This document shows, one piece after another, positions 6,311 through 15,916 of a DNA stretch of 64,000 nucleotides. Each line of letters starts with the position of its first letter. The stretch's first letter is position 1. Both the position numbers and the translations under genes were made by a program. The notes under the pieces were generated by a model that was not told the origin of the DNA, searched no databases, and saw only the letters and a list, made by a program, of their open reading frames with translations. The stretch spans positions 2,976,001-3,040,000 of the forward strand of contig NZ_JARVRS010000001.1 of NCBI RefSeq assembly GCF_030209575.1, written 5' to 3'. The stretch is from Leifsonia sp. fls2-241-R2A-40a (GTDB lineage Bacteria; Actinomycetota; Actinomycetes; Actinomycetales; Microbacteriaceae).

Positions 6311-8293
6311 GTGGCCGACGGCTTCGAGCTCTTCACCGACCGTTCCGTTGTCGCGATGCGCGTCAACGGTGAGCTGAAGGACCTCGCGACCACCGTCACG
6401 ACGACCGACACCGTCGAACCGGTCACCATCGACTCGCCCGACGGCCTCAGCATCCTGCGTCACTCCACCGCGCATGTGCTCGCACAGGCTGTGCAGGCCG
6501 TGAACCCGGAGGCGAAGCTCGGGATCGGCCCGCCGATCACCGACGGCTTCTACTACGACTTCGATGTCGCCGAGGCGTTCACCCCGGAGGACCTGAAGGC
6601 CCTCGAGAAGGAGATGTCGCGCATCCAGCGGGCGGGCCAGCGGTTCGTCCGCCGGGTCGTCACCGACGACGAGGCCCGCGCCGAGCTCGCCGGCGAGCCG
6701 TACAAGCTCGAGCTCATCGGGCTGAAGGGCGGCGTGCAGCACGGCGACACCGCCGCGTTCGACGAGAGCGAGAGCGTCGAGGTGGGCTCCGGCGAGCTGA
6801 CCATCTACGACAACGTCGACCCGAAGACGGGGGAGACGGTCTGGAAGGACCTCTGCCGCGGCCCGCACCTCCCGAACACCCGCATGATCGGCAACGGCTG
6901 GGCGCTCACCCGCGTCGCGGCCGCCTACTGGCGCGGCAACGAGAAGAACAAGCAGCTGCAGCGCATCTACGGCACCGCCTGGCCGAGCAAGGACGAGCTG
7001 CGGGCCTACCAGACCCGCATGGAGGAGACCGCCAAGCGCGACCACCGCAAGCTCGGCGCCGAGATGGACCTGTTCAGCTTCCCCGACGAGATCGGCTCGG
7101 GCCTCGCGGTCTTCCACCCCAAGGGCGGGATCATCCGCAAGGAGATCGAGGACTACATGCGGGATCGGCTGATCGCCAACGGCTACGAGATGGTGAACAC
7201 CCCGCACATCACCAAGGCGCACCTCTTCGAGACCAGTCAGCACCTCAACTGGTACAAGGAGGGCATGTTCCCTCCCATGCACCTCGATGAGGAGCGCGAC
7301 GCGGACGGCAACATCACCCGGCAGGGCCAGGACTACTACTTGAAGCCCATGAACTGCCCGATGCACAACCTGATCTACCGGGCGCGCGGTCGCAGCTACC
7401 GCGAGCTGCCGCTGCGGCTGTCCGAGTTCGGGACGGTGTACCGCTACGAGAAGTCGGGAACGCTCTCCGGACTCACCCGCGTCCGCGGGCTGACCCAGGA
7501 CGACGCGCACATCTACGTCGCCGAGGACCAGATCAAGGACGAGGTGGCGCGCCAGCTGCAGTTCGTTCTCGAGACCCTGCGCGGCTACGGTCTCACCGAC
7601 TTCTACCTGGAGCTCTCCACCAAGGACCCGGACAAGTACGTCGGCAGCGACGAGAGCTGGGAGACCGCGACCGAGACCCTGCGCGAGGTCGCGATCGACT
7701 CCGGGCTGGAGCTCGTGGACGATCCGGGCGGCGCGGCCTTCTACGGCCCGAAGATCTCGGTGCAGGCCCGGGACGCGATCGGCCGCACCTGGCAGCTCTC
7801 GACCGTCCAGCTGGACTTCAACCAGCCGGAGCTGTTCGAGCTCGAGTACAACGCGGCCGACGGCACCCGGAAGCAGCCGGCGATGATCCACCGGGCGCTG
7901 CTCGGCTCCATCGAGCGGTTCTTCGCCATCCTGCTGGAGCACTACGCCGGGGCCTTCCCGGTGTGGCTGTCGCCGGTGCAGGTGGTGGGCATCCCGGTCG
8001 CGGACCAGTACGCGCCCTTCCTCGACGACGTGATCTCGCGGCTGCGCGCCCGGGGCGTCCGCGCGGAGGTGGACCACTCCGACGACCGGATGCAGAAGAA
8101 GATCCGCACCCACACCAAGGCGAAGGTGCCCTTCCAGCTGATCGTCGGCGAAGAGGATGCGTCGGCGGGCACCGTCAGCTTCCGCTTCCGCGACGGCACC
8201 CAGCGCAACGGCGTGACCGTCGACGACGCCATCGAGCGCATCGTGGAGAGCATCCGCACGCACGAACTGGTCGACACGGCATGGCACGACTGA
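6311..8293 (+). CDS. thrS: Threonine--tRNA ligase
   Basis: Charges tRNA-Thr with threonine in the cytoplasm. 660 residues from the GTG at 6311, chosen because AAGGAG (6298-6303) sits seven bases upstream. Domains in order: a TGS-like N-terminal part (residues 1-45), the editing domain with HSTAH (His51, His55), the class II core with zinc-binding MNCPMH (Cys near residue 349) and motif 2 around [11 protein letters not shown], then the anticodon-binding domain (QVVGIPVAD onward). Length fits the family. The stop overlaps the start of the HIT gene by 13 bases, so the two are co-transcribed. Confidence 0.97.
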   Translation: MADGFELFTDRSVVAMRVNGELKDLATTVTTTDTVEPVTIDSPDGLSILRHSTAHVLAQAVQAVNPEAKLGIGPPITDGFYYDFDVAEAFTPEDLKALEKEMSRIQRAGQRFVRRVVTDDEARAELAGEPYKLELIGLKGGVQHGDTAAFDESESVEVGSGELTIYDNVDPKTGETVWKDLCRGPHLPNTRMIGNGWALTRVAAAYWRGNEKNKQLQRIYGTAWPSKDELRAYQTRMEETAKRDHRKLGAEMDLFSFPDEIGSGLAVFHPKGGIIRKEIEDYMRDRLIANGYEMVNTPHITKAHLFETSQHLNWYKEGMFPPMHLDEERDADGNITRQGQDYYLKPMNCPMHNLIYRARGRSYRELPLRLSEFGTVYRYEKSGTLSGLTRVRGLTQDDAHIYVAEDQIKDEVARQLQFVLETLRGYGLTDFYLELSTKDPDKYVGSDESWETATETLREVAIDSGLELVDDPGGAAFYGPKISVQARDAIGRTWQLSTVQLDFNQPELFELEYNAADGTRKQPAMIHRALLGSIERFFAILLEHYAGAFPVWLSPVQVVGIPVADQYAPFLDDVISRLRARGVRAEVDHSDDRMQKKIRTHTKAKVPFQLIVGEEDASAGTVSFRFRDGTQRNGVTVDDAIERIVESIRTHELVDTAWHD

Positions 8294-8871
8294 ACCTCGG
8301 TTCCTACGACGGCGCCGGCGCGGACGGGGCCGATGGTCCCGTCCGCATCGACGACCCGTCGTACCTGGTCGGGGTCCCGGACGAGTTCCAGCGGCTGTGG
8401 ACTCCGCACCGGATGGTCTACATCCAGCAGGGCGACCCGGGTCACGACGACTGCCCGTTCTGCGTCGCTCCGACCCTGAGCGACGAGGATGCGCTGATCG
8501 TCGCGCGCGGCGAGCACGCGTACGCGCTTCTCAACCTGTTCCCGTACAACAGCGGCCACCTGCTGGTCTGCCCGTACCGTCACATCCCGCTGTACGACCA
8601 GGCGACGCCGGAGGAGGTCGCCGAGATCGGCAGCATCACGCAGACCGCGATGCGCGTCATCCGCGAGGTGTCCAAGAACGACGGCTTCAACATCGGGATG
8701 AATCAGGGCGCGATCGCCGGCGCCGGGATCGCGTCGCACCTGCACCAGCACATCGTGCCGCGGTGGGCCCAGGATGCGAACTTCCTGCCCATCATCGCCA
8801 AAACGAAGGCGCTCCCGCAGCTCCTGGGCGAGGTGCGGGAGGCCATCGCGAACGCCTGGCCGCAGCAGTAG
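8281..8871 (+). CDS. HIT domain hydrolase/phosphorylase
   Basis: 196 residues from the ATG at 8281, inside the 3' end of thrS. The histidine triad [10 protein letters not shown] is at about residues 152-161, preceded by the HIT helix [19 protein letters not shown] and an N-terminal zinc-type CPFC motif (around residue 59). The [16 protein letters not shown] segment is typical of the actinobacterial Ap4A phosphorylase/hydrolase subgroup (the M. tuberculosis Rv2613c type). Likely activity: splitting of diadenosine tetraphosphate or a related AMP conjugate. Ap4A is a by-product of aminoacyl-tRNA synthetases, which suits its coupling to thrS. The exact substrate is inferred. Confidence 0.87.
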   Translation: MARLNLGSYDGAGADGADGPVRIDDPSYLVGVPDEFQRLWTPHRMVYIQQGDPGHDDCPFCVAPTLSDEDALIVARGEHAYALLNLFPYNSGHLLVCPYRHIPLYDQATPEEVAEIGSITQTAMRVIREVSKNDGFNIGMNQGAIAGAGIASHLHQHIVPRWAQDANFLPIIAKTKALPQLLGEVREAIANAWPQQ

Positions 8872-8898
8872 CGGGAGCGGTCGGTGAGGTCAGCGCGG

Positions 8899-9750
8899 TC
8901 AGCGCACGCGCGTGACCGCGAACTGCTCGCGCGGGTGCGCGTAGGACTCCTGCGACTCGACCAACTGCAGCTCGCGCTCTCCCGACTCGTGAGTGCGGGT
9001 GAGCAGGTCGAACACGCTCGAGACGGTCTTCCGCAGGGCGAGCTCGGCGTCGCCGGTCCGGACGTAGTGCGCGGTGAACAGCGCGGCGGTCACATCGCCC
9101 GAGCCGTTCGCCTTCATCGGCAGCCGCGGGGTCTGCACGATCCACGCGCCGGCATCGTCGACCGCGAGCATCTCGATCGTGTCGGCGGGGGCATCCGGAC
9201 GCTCGACACTGGTCACGAGGACCGTGCGCGGGCCCATCGCGCGCGCCGCATCCACCGACTCCAGCGTGGATTCGAGCGTGTCGGGCGACGTCTCGGTGAG
9301 GAACCCGAGCTCGAACTGGTTCGGCGTGATGATGTCGGCGACCGGCACCACGCGCTCGCGCAGCAGCACCGGGATGGCCGGGGCGACGAAGCAGCCCGAC
9401 TTCGCGTTGCCCATCACCGGGTCGCAGGCGTACACGGCGTCCGGGTTGGCGGCCTTCACGCGCGCCACGGCGTCGACGATCACGTCGCCGATGCCCTCAC
9501 TGCCCTGGTAGCCGGAGAGGACCGCATCCACCTGCCCGAGCACGCCGCGCTCCTCGATGCCGGTGATGACCTCCCGGACGTCGTCGGGGGAGATCAGCGG
9601 CCCGCGCCAGGCGCCGTAGCCGGTGTGGTTCGAGAAGGTGACCGTGTACACCGGCAGCACCTCGACGCCGATGCGCTGCAGCGGGAAGACGGCGGCGGAG
9701 TTGCCGACGTGACCGTAGGCGACCGCGGACTGGATCGAGAGGATCTTCAT
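8899..9750 (-). CDS. pdxY: Pyridoxal kinase
   Basis: Phosphorylates pyridoxal to pyridoxal 5'-phosphate, the salvage route of vitamin B6. 283 residues; N-terminal MKILSIQSAVAYGHVGNSAA is the classic PdxY opening, VTFSNHTGYG and GYQGS follow, DPVMGN (about residue 114) lies in the ribokinase-fold active site and KANGSGDVTAALF (about residue 230) holds the anion hole and catalytic Asp. It sits 29 bases downstream of the MocR-type regulator on the same strand and opposite pdxST, so salvage, regulator and de novo synthesis form one B6 locus. It is convergent with the HIT gene. Confidence 0.93.
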   Translation of the reverse strand: MKILSIQSAVAYGHVGNSAAVFPLQRIGVEVLPVYTVTFSNHTGYGAWRGPLISPDDVREVITGIEERGVLGQVDAVLSGYQGSEGIGDVIVDAVARVKAANPDAVYACDPVMGNAKSGCFVAPAIPVLLRERVVPVADIITPNQFELGFLTETSPDTLESTLESVDAARAMGPRTVLVTSVERPDAPADTIEMLAVDDAGAWIVQTPRLPMKANGSGDVTAALFTAHYVRTGDAELALRKTVSSVFDLLTRTHESGERELQLVESQESYAHPREQFAVTRVR

Positions 9751-9779
9751 CCCTCGATCCTCTCACCCCGGAGTCGGGG

Positions 9780-11090
9780 TCACTTCGCGACGTCGACCAG
9801 ATCCTCGAGCAGGCGTTCGCTCTCGTCCGCGCTCAGGTCGTGGACCGTCAGCCGCAGATGGTGCGAGGGTGCGGGATGCTCGGAGAGCTGGAACTCGTCG
9901 CCGGTGCGTGCCAGCCACCCGCGTCGCATCAGGCGCTCCGCGACGACGCGCGCCTCGACCGGCAGCGGGACCCAGAGGCTGAGACCGTCGAGCGCCTCCG
10001 TGGGGAGTCCGCGCTCGGTGAGACGGTGGGCGAAGGCGGCGTTGCGCTCGGCGTAGTGGCGCCCGGCCGCGGCGATCTGCTCGAGGACCGCTTCGTCGGA
10101 GAGCTGTGCGAGCACGAGGCGCTGGAGGATGTGGCTGACCCAGGTCGTCCCCGGGCTCAGACGGAAGGCCAGCCGCTCGGCTGTCTCGGGGTCGGTGGCG
10201 GCGACGGCGAGGCACATGTCGGGGCCGAGGAACTTGGAGACGGAGCGGACCAGTGCGAACCGCCGGTGGTCCGGCCCGATCAGCGACTCGTACGGTGCCT
10301 GCGACAGCATGGAGAAGTGGTCGTCCTCGATGACGAGCACGTAGGGATGCTCGGCCAGCAGTTCCCGCAAGGCAGCGGCCCGGCCGGGAGAGAGGGTCGC
10401 GCCCGTCGGGTTCTGCGCGCGAGGGGTGCAGATGATCGCGCGGACGCCCGCGTCGAGGGCCGCGCGGAGCCCGTCCACCGTCATCCCTTCGGCATCTACG
10501 GGGACGGGCACGGCCCGGTATCCGCCGTGCCGCACGGTGTGGATGCTGGCCAGGAAGCAGGGATCCTCCAGCGCGACCGCGTCGTCGCGCAGCAGCGCCT
10601 GGGCCAGGAGGCGCTCGACCGCATCCACGGCGCCGTTCGTGACCGTGATCCGTACCGGCTGGTCGGGCAGGTCCTCGCGCACCCAAGCGAGCGCGCGCCG
10701 CTCGAGGGCCGGGTCGATCACGGGCTCGCCGTACAGCACGGGCCGGCCGATGGCGCCGGCGAGAGCGGGGGACAGGTCGGGGATGAGTGCGGGGTCCGGG
10801 TTTCCGGTGCCGATGTCGCGCAGCACGCTGTCCTGCGCGTATCCCTCCTGTGCGACCGCCTCGACGCCCGCGATGACGGTCCCGGCTCGGCCGCGAGCGG
10901 TGACCACTCCGGCCTGGGCGAGCAGGCGGTAGGCGGCGACCGCGGTGTTCCGGTTCACGCTCAGCCGGGCGGCGAGCTCCCGGACGGGAGGGAGCGCGTC
11001 GCCGCGCCGGAGGGCGCCGCGCTCGTGGAGGGCGCGGACGCTCGCGGCGATCTCGGACGCCGTCGTCCCGGTGATGCCGTGCTCGTCCAT
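9780..11090 (-). CDS. pdxR: MocR/PdxR-type regulator (GntR HTH plus aminotransferase-like domain)
   Basis: 436 residues from the ATG at 11090. Residues 10-75 are a GntR winged helix (LPPVRELAARLSVNRNTAVA, then YRLLAQAGVV). Residues about 90-435 are a fold type I aminotransferase domain with QNPTGATLS (from residue 226), the Asp in VIEDDHF, and the PLP lysine in SVSKFLG (Lys286). PdxR proteins sense PLP and activate pdxST. The divergent position, 102 bases from pdxS, and the downstream pdxY support that role here. It probably has no transaminase function in vivo. An open frame continues upstream across pdxST but is antisense and not part of the gene. Confidence 0.88.
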   Translation of the reverse strand: MDEHGITGTTASEIAASVRALHERGALRRGDALPPVRELAARLSVNRNTAVAAYRLLAQAGVVTARGRAGTVIAGVEAVAQEGYAQDSVLRDIGTGNPDPALIPDLSPALAGAIGRPVLYGEPVIDPALERRALAWVREDLPDQPVRITVTNGAVDAVERLLAQALLRDDAVALEDPCFLASIHTVRHGGYRAVPVPVDAEGMTVDGLRAALDAGVRAIICTPRAQNPTGATLSPGRAAALRELLAEHPYVLVIEDDHFSMLSQAPYESLIGPDHRRFALVRSVSKFLGPDMCLAVAATDPETAERLAFRLSPGTTWVSHILQRLVLAQLSDEAVLEQIAAAGRHYAERNAAFAHRLTERGLPTEALDGLSLWVPLPVEARVVAERLMRRGWLARTGDEFQLSEHPAPSHHLRLTVHDLSADESERLLEDLVDVAK

Positions 11091-11192
11091 GTCTCTCCCC
11101 GCGTGTCCCGGAGCCGAGTCTAGCGAGGCGGAGCGGGATGGTATCGTTCGGCATAGGCCAAAAGTTTCTTTGTTCCGCACGAGAGGGCGACG

Positions 11193-12095
11193 ATGACAGA
11201 CAACAACCAGGGCGCAGCCACGGGCTCGAGCCGCGTGAAGCGCGGGCTCGCCGAGATGCTGAAGGGCGGCGTCATCATGGACGTCGTCACGCCCGAGCAG
11301 GCCCGCATCGCCGAGGACGCCGGCGCAGTCGCCGTCATGGCGCTGGAGCGCGTCCCCGCGGACATCCGCGCCCAGGGCGGCGTCGCCCGGATGAGCGACC
11401 CGGACCTGATCGAGGCCATCATCGCCGAGGTGTCCATCCCCGTCATGGCGAAGGCCCGTATCGGCCACTTCGTCGAGGCCCAGGTGCTGGAGGCGCTCGA
11501 TGTCGACTACATCGACGAGTCGGAGGTGCTCTCGCCCGCCGACTACGTGAACCACATCGACAAGTGGAAGTTCACCGTCCCCTTCGTCTGCGGCGCGACC
11601 AACCTCGGTGAGGCGCTGCGGCGCATCAACGAGGGTGCGGCGATGATCCGCTCCAAGGGCGAGGCCGGAACCGGCGACGTCTCCGAGGCGACCAAGCACA
11701 TCCGCAAGATCACGTCCGAGATCAACGCACTGAAGTCCATGACCAAGGACGAGCTGTACGTCGCGGCGAAGGAGCTTCAGGCGCCGTACGAGCTGGTGGC
11801 GGAGATCGCCGAGACCGGCAAGCTCCCCGTCGTGCTGTTCACCGCGGGCGGCGTGGCCACCCCGGCGGATGCCGCGATGATGATGCAGCTCGGCGCCGAC
11901 GGCGTCTTCGTGGGCTCCGGCATCTTCAAGTCGGGCAACCCGGAGCAGCGCGCGGCGGCGATCGTGAAGGCGACGACCTTCTACGACGACGCGAAGGTGA
12001 TCGCGGAGGTCTCCCGCGGCCTCGGCGAGGCGATGGTCGGCATCAACGTGTCCGACCTGGCCGCGCCGCACCGTCTCGCCGAGCGTGGCTGGTAA
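11193..12095 (+). CDS. pdxS: Pyridoxal 5'-phosphate synthase, synthase subunit
   Basis: Joins ribose 5-phosphate, glyceraldehyde 3-phosphate and ammonia into PLP. 300 residues, the family length. Seen: [18 protein letters not shown] at the N-terminus, [19 protein letters not shown], the active-site lysine loop [21 protein letters not shown], and the phosphate-binding [16 protein letters not shown] and [11 protein letters not shown]. It forms a dodecamer that pairs with PdxT glutaminase. pdxT starts on the base after the stop. GAGAGGG precedes the ATG. Probably activated by the divergent MocR-type regulator. Confidence 0.97.
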   Translation: MTDNNQGAATGSSRVKRGLAEMLKGGVIMDVVTPEQARIAEDAGAVAVMALERVPADIRAQGGVARMSDPDLIEAIIAEVSIPVMAKARIGHFVEAQVLEALDVDYIDESEVLSPADYVNHIDKWKFTVPFVCGATNLGEALRRINEGAAMIRSKGEAGTGDVSEATKHIRKITSEINALKSMTKDELYVAAKELQAPYELVAEIAETGKLPVVLFTAGGVATPADAAMMMQLGADGVFVGSGIFKSGNPEQRAAAIVKATTFYDDAKVIAEVSRGLGEAMVGINVSDLAAPHRLAERGW

Positions 12096-12698
12096 GTGCT
12101 GACGGGAACGACGGCGAAGGTCGGCGTCCTCGCCCTGCAGGGTGACTTCCGCGAGCACATCGCGGTCCTGCGCGGCCTGGGCGCCGACGCTGTGCCGGTG
12201 CGGCGTCCGGCCGAGCTGGAGGAGATCGACGGCCTGGTCATCCCGGGTGGCGAGTCGAGCGTGATGGACAAGCTGTCGCGTGCCTTCGGGCTCGCCGAGC
12301 CGCTTCGCGACGCGATCGGCGGCGGTCTGCCGGTGTACGGCACGTGCGCCGGACTCATCATGCTCGCCGACCGCGTGCTCGACGGCATCGCCGGTCAGCA
12401 GAGCCTCGGCGGCCTGGATGTGGCGGTGCGCCGGAACGCGTTCGGCTCCCAGGTGGACTCCTTCGAGACCGACCTGGACATCCCGGCCGTGGGGGAGGAG
12501 CCCATGCACGCGGTCTTCATCCGCGCGCCGATCGTCGAGAGCGTCGGAGCGAGGGCGACCCCGCTCGCCCAGGTCGAGGACGGCCGGGTCGTCGCGGTCG
12601 AGCAGGGCAACCTTCTCGGCACCTCGTTCCACCCGGAGATCACAGGGGATACGCGGTTCCACGACTACTTCCTGCGGAAGGTCCAGGACGCGCGGTAG
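12096..12698 (+). CDS. pdxT: Pyridoxal 5'-phosphate synthase, glutaminase subunit
   Basis: Releases ammonia from glutamine and channels it to PdxS. 200 residues with a GTG start directly abutting the pdxS stop. Class I-like glutaminase features: VGVLALQGDFREH at the N-terminus, PGGESSVM, the nucleophile Cys84 in YGTCAGLIML, and the His/Glu of SFHPEIT near the C-terminus. The complete triad indicates an active subunit. Translation is likely coupled to pdxS since no separate gap exists for a ribosome site. Confidence 0.96.
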   Translation: MLTGTTAKVGVLALQGDFREHIAVLRGLGADAVPVRRPAELEEIDGLVIPGGESSVMDKLSRAFGLAEPLRDAIGGGLPVYGTCAGLIMLADRVLDGIAGQQSLGGLDVAVRRNAFGSQVDSFETDLDIPAVGEEPMHAVFIRAPIVESVGARATPLAQVEDGRVVAVEQGNLLGTSFHPEITGDTRFHDYFLRKVQDAR

Positions 12699-12735
12699 GC
12701 GCAGCCGGGCATGGTGCACCGGCGCGTCGTCGCCC

Positions 12736-12741
12736 TAGGAT
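12736..12741 (+). promoter_or_regulatory. Candidate -10 element of the cNMP/TrxR-like gene
   Basis: TAGGAT fits TANNNT and lies 40 bases before the ATG at 12782, in the 83-base gap after pdxT. No -35 is visible. Confidence 0.33.
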
Positions 12742-12781
12742 CGCGACGAGCACCCCGTCACCCGAGCTTGCAAGGACCGCC

Positions 12782-14431
12782 ATGACCGAGCGCGCCCCCT
12801 TCCGCGTCCCCGTCGGGAGTGCCGCCAATCCGGTGCTCGACCGGGAGTCCCTGCACCGGCTGGAGTCGTTCGGCACGGTGGAGGAGGTGGCGGAGGGCGA
12901 CACCCTCTTCCGTGCCGGCGACGAGAACCTGGACTTCTTCGTGGTGGAGGCCGGGCGGGTCGACATCGTCCGCGAGGCGACCACCGGATCCCGCGCCCGC
13001 GTGGTGGCAGAGTGGCAGGCCGGCGAATTCCTCGGCGAACTGAGCATGCTGACCGGGCAGGCGTCCATCCTCACCGCCCTGGTCGTGGAGCCGGGACGCG
13101 TGCTCCGCATCCCGAACGCCGTGTTCAAGCAGATCATGGCGACGGATGCGAGACTCTCGGAGACGCTGCTCGGCGCGTTCCGTGCGCGGCGCAGGCTTCT
13201 GATGGCCGCGGCTGACAGGACCGTCCAGCTCTTCGGCAGGGAGGGGAACGCCGGCGCGCTGGCGCTGCGTCGGTACGCCGCCCGCATGGAGCTCCCGCAC
13301 CGCTGGATCGACGTCGGAACCGAGGCTGGGCGCGAGGCGCTGGAGGCGGTCGGGCACACCGAGGCCGAGCTGCCGCTCGTTCTGGCGCGGGAGACCGTGC
13401 TTCCCAACGCCACGCCGCGCCAGCTCGCCGAGACGGTCGGACTCGCCTTCCGCTACCGGGACGGCGACTCGTTCGACCTCGTCGTGGTCGGTGCCGGCCC
13501 GGCGGGGCTGGCTGCCGGGATCTACGGCGCCTCCGAGGGCCTGAGCACCCTCGTGCTCGACGCCCTGGCCCCGGGCGGGCAGGCCGCGGCCAGCTCGCGG
13601 ATCGAGAACTACCTGGGATTCCCGTCCGGGCTCTCGGGCGCGGAACTGACCGAGCTCGGACTCGTGCAGGCGCTGAAGTTCGGCGTGCGGCTCTCCGCAC
13701 CCGCCGAGGTGACCCAGCTCCGGCACGACGCGGACGGCATCGTGCTCGAGCTCGGCGACGGCGACAGCATCCGTGCGCGCTCCGTCGTCGTCGCGACCGG
13801 AGCGCGGTATCGCCGGCTGCCCCTGGACAACTGGGCGCAGTTCGAGGGCGGCAGCATCTTCTTCGCCACGACGGAGCTGGAGGCGCGGACCGTCGACCGG
13901 CGCCCGTCGGTCGTCGTCGGCGGCGCCAACTCCGCAGGCCAGGCGGCGCTGTACCTCGCCGGACTCGGCGGTGACGTCGCCCTGGTCGTGCGCGGGCCGT
14001 CCATCGAGGCGAAGATGTCCACTTATCTCGTCGACCGCGTCGTCGCGCATGAGCGCATCCACGTTCACGTGTCCTCGGATGTCACGGGGCTCCACGGCGA
14101 GGACCAGCTGGAAGAGGTCACCGTCACCTCGTCCGATACGGGCGAATCGGCGCGCATCCCTGCGGCCGCCCTGTTCTGCTTCGTGGGCGCCCAGCCCGGA
14201 GCCTCGTGGCTCGCGGGGGCAGCCGCGGATGGCAGCGGGTTCCTGCTCACCGACGTCGATCTTCCGGCACCGGATGACGGGAGCCGCGGTCCGCTGCCGT
14301 TCGAGACGAGCCTGCCGCGGGTGTTCGCGGCGGGCGACGTCCGCCACGGGTCGATGAAGCGGATCGCAGCGGCGGTCGGCGAAGGCGCCAGCGCGGTCGC
14401 GTCGGTGCACCGGGCGCTCGCCGTGCGCTGA
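12782..14431 (+). CDS. Cyclic-nucleotide-binding / thioredoxin-reductase-like fusion lacking CxxC
   Basis: 549 residues. Residues about 25-140 are a cNMP-binding (CAP-type) domain with GEFLGELSMLTGQ. Residues about 145-225 resemble a degraded thioredoxin-like segment without a redox Cys pair. Residues 232-549 match thioredoxin reductase: FAD motif VGAGPAGLAAG (237-247), GGQAAASSRIENYLGFP, NADPH motif VVVGGANSAG (377-386), and a C-terminal FAD-binding VFAAGDVRHGSMKR. The redox CxxC expected near residues 360-365 is replaced by FATTEL, so it cannot reduce thioredoxin in the usual way. Such fusions occur in bacteria; the role is unknown, perhaps ligand-gated flavin oxidoreduction. The start lies one base after a CC pair, with GGACC upstream. 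Confidence 0.85.
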   Translation: MTERAPFRVPVGSAANPVLDRESLHRLESFGTVEEVAEGDTLFRAGDENLDFFVVEAGRVDIVREATTGSRARVVAEWQAGEFLGELSMLTGQASILTALVVEPGRVLRIPNAVFKQIMATDARLSETLLGAFRARRRLLMAAADRTVQLFGREGNAGALALRRYAARMELPHRWIDVGTEAGREALEAVGHTEAELPLVLARETVLPNATPRQLAETVGLAFRYRDGDSFDLVVVGAGPAGLAAGIYGASEGLSTLVLDALAPGGQAAASSRIENYLGFPSGLSGAELTELGLVQALKFGVRLSAPAEVTQLRHDADGIVLELGDGDSIRARSVVVATGARYRRLPLDNWAQFEGGSIFFATTELEARTVDRRPSVVVGGANSAGQAALYLAGLGGDVALVVRGPSIEAKMSTYLVDRVVAHERIHVHVSSDVTGLHGEDQLEEVTVTSSDTGESARIPAAALFCFVGAQPGASWLAGAAADGSGFLLTDVDLPAPDDGSRGPLPFETSLPRVFAAGDVRHGSMKRIAAAVGEGASAVASVHRALAVR

Positions 14432-14496
14432 GCCGCCGCGTCCGGCCGGCACGGTCCGGTCAGCCGCGTCCTCCCGGGCGGGAGCGGCCGAGGCAT

Positions 14497-14502
14497 TATT
14501 AT
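14497..14502 (+). promoter_or_regulatory. Candidate -10 element of the yebC-ruvCAB operon
   Basis: TATTAT stands out in a GC-rich 105-base gap and would start transcription near 14509, leaving a leader of about 28 bases that includes GAGGGAG before the GTG. No -35 and no LexA-type GAAC-N4-GTTC box were found. Confidence 0.42.
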
Positions 14503-14536
14503 GGACGGGTTCAGAACGTAATCCGAGGGAGCACCA

Positions 14537-15301
14537 GTGTCCGGGCATTCCAAGTGGGCAACGACCAAGCACAAGAAGGCGGTGATCGACGCCCGCCGCG
14601 CGAAGTCCTTCGCCAAGCTGATCAAGAACATCGAGGTGGCGGCGAAGACCGGCGGCGCCGACATGTCCGGCAACCCGACGCTCGTCGACGCGGTGCAGAA
14701 GGCCAAGAAGACCTCGGTCCCGAACGACAACATCGACCGCGCGATCAAGCGCGGCGCCGGGCTCACCGGTGAGTCGATCGACTACACGACGATCATGTAC
14801 GAGGGCTACGGTCCCGGCGGCGTCGCGCTTTTGATCGAGTGCCTCACCGAGAACCGGAACCGCGCGGCCGCTGAGGTCCGCACGGCGATGACGCGCAACG
14901 GCGGCACCATGGCCGACCCGGGCAGCGTCGCGTACAACTTCCACCGCAAGGGCGTCATCGTGGTCCCCCACGCCGACGGCGTGGATGAGGACACGGTCCT
15001 CACCGCCGTGCTCGACGCTGGGGCCGAAGAGGTCACCGACCGCGGGGAGAGCTTCGAAGTGGTGACGGAGGCCTCCGACCTGGTCGCCGCGCGTACCGCG
15101 CTGCAGGAGGCCGGGATCGACTACGACTCCGCCGACGCGGAGTTCGTCGCGACCGTGAACGTCGACGCCGACGCCGAGGTCGCCCGGAAGGTCTTCCGGC
15201 TGATCGACGCGCTCGAGGACTCCGACGACGTCCAGAACGTCTACACGAACCTCGACATCACCCCCGAGGTTCAGGCGCAGCTCGACGAAGACGACGAGTA
15301 G
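14537..15301 (+). CDS. yebC: YebC/TACO1-family protein (translation or transcription regulator)
   Basis: 254 residues from a GTG with GAGGGAG seven bases upstream. The N-terminal text [19 protein letters not shown] is the family signature, followed by [26 protein letters not shown] and [10 protein letters not shown]. YebC proteins were long called transcription regulators; more recent work on the family links them to ribosome stalling on proline-rich stretches. It heads the ruvCAB operon (21 bases before ruvC), the usual position in actinobacteria. efp, another factor for proline stalling, is also in this window but in a different operon. Confidence 0.93.
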   Translation: MSGHSKWATTKHKKAVIDARRAKSFAKLIKNIEVAAKTGGADMSGNPTLVDAVQKAKKTSVPNDNIDRAIKRGAGLTGESIDYTTIMYEGYGPGGVALLIECLTENRNRAAAEVRTAMTRNGGTMADPGSVAYNFHRKGVIVVPHADGVDEDTVLTAVLDAGAEEVTDRGESFEVVTEASDLVAARTALQEAGIDYDSADAEFVATVNVDADAEVARKVFRLIDALEDSDDVQNVYTNLDITPEVQAQLDEDDE

Positions 15302-15322
15302 CGGCGCGAGCGGGCCGAGACC

Positions 15323-15916
15323 ATGACCATCAGGGTGCTCGGCATCGACCCCGGCCTCACGCGCTGCGGCGTCGGCATCGTCGACGTGCGGGCGGACCGC
15401 CGCGCGACGCTCGTCCACGTGACCGTCATCCGGACACCGCCCACGATGGCTCTGGAGGAACGCCTCCTGGCCGTGGGCACCGGCATCGAAGCGCTGCTCG
15501 ACGAGCACGGACCCGCCGTGGTCGCGATCGAGCGCGTCTTCGCCCAGCACAACCTGCGGACCGTGATGGGGACCGCGCAGGTCAGCGGCGTCGCCCTCCA
15601 CGCCGCCGCCAAGCGCGGACTCGCGGTCGGGCTGCACACCCCGAGCGAGGTGAAGGCGGCCATCACCGGATACGGTTCCGCCGACAAGAAGCAGGTGCAG
15701 GCAATGGTGGCGCGCATCCTGGGCCTGGCCGAGGCGCCGAAGCCGGCGGACGCGGCGGATGCGCTGGCCATCGCGATCTGCCATGCCTGGCGCGGCGGAC
15801 CGGTAGCACCGGATGCCGGGGGAGCGACGGCTGCGCTGACCCCGGCGCAGCAGGCGTGGCGCGCCGCGGAGCGCTCCGGTCGGACGTCGGCGGCCCCCCG
15901 TAAGCTTGCACGGTGA
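15323..15916 (+). CDS. ruvC: Holliday junction endonuclease RuvC
   Basis: Cuts Holliday junctions during recombinational repair. 197 residues. Catalytic acids are visible: Asp7 in [10 protein letters not shown], Glu in [10 protein letters not shown] (about residue 71), and the Asp pair in [11 protein letters not shown] (about residues 140-146). The C-terminal 35 residues are an Ala/Pro/Thr-rich tail of the kind seen in actinobacteria. The stop TGA overlaps the ruvA GTG (GTGA). Confidence 0.96.
   Translation: MTIRVLGIDPGLTRCGVGIVDVRADRRATLVHVTVIRTPPTMALEERLLAVGTGIEALLDEHGPAVVAIERVFAQHNLRTVMGTAQVSGVALHAAAKRGLAVGLHTPSEVKAAITGYGSADKKQVQAMVARILGLAEAPKPADAADALAIAICHAWRGGPVAPDAGGATAALTPAQQAWRAAERSGRTSAAPRKLAR

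Noticed and set aside
12344-12781. N-terminal extension of the cNMP/TrxR-like protein upstream of 12782
   Set aside because: The open frame overlaps pdxT, is Arg-rich and lacks any domain; the ATG at 12782 starts directly before the conserved text.
14432-14536. LexA box in front of yebC-ruvCAB
   Set aside because: No GAAC-N4-GTTC or close variant; only GTTCAGAAC, whose spacing is wrong.
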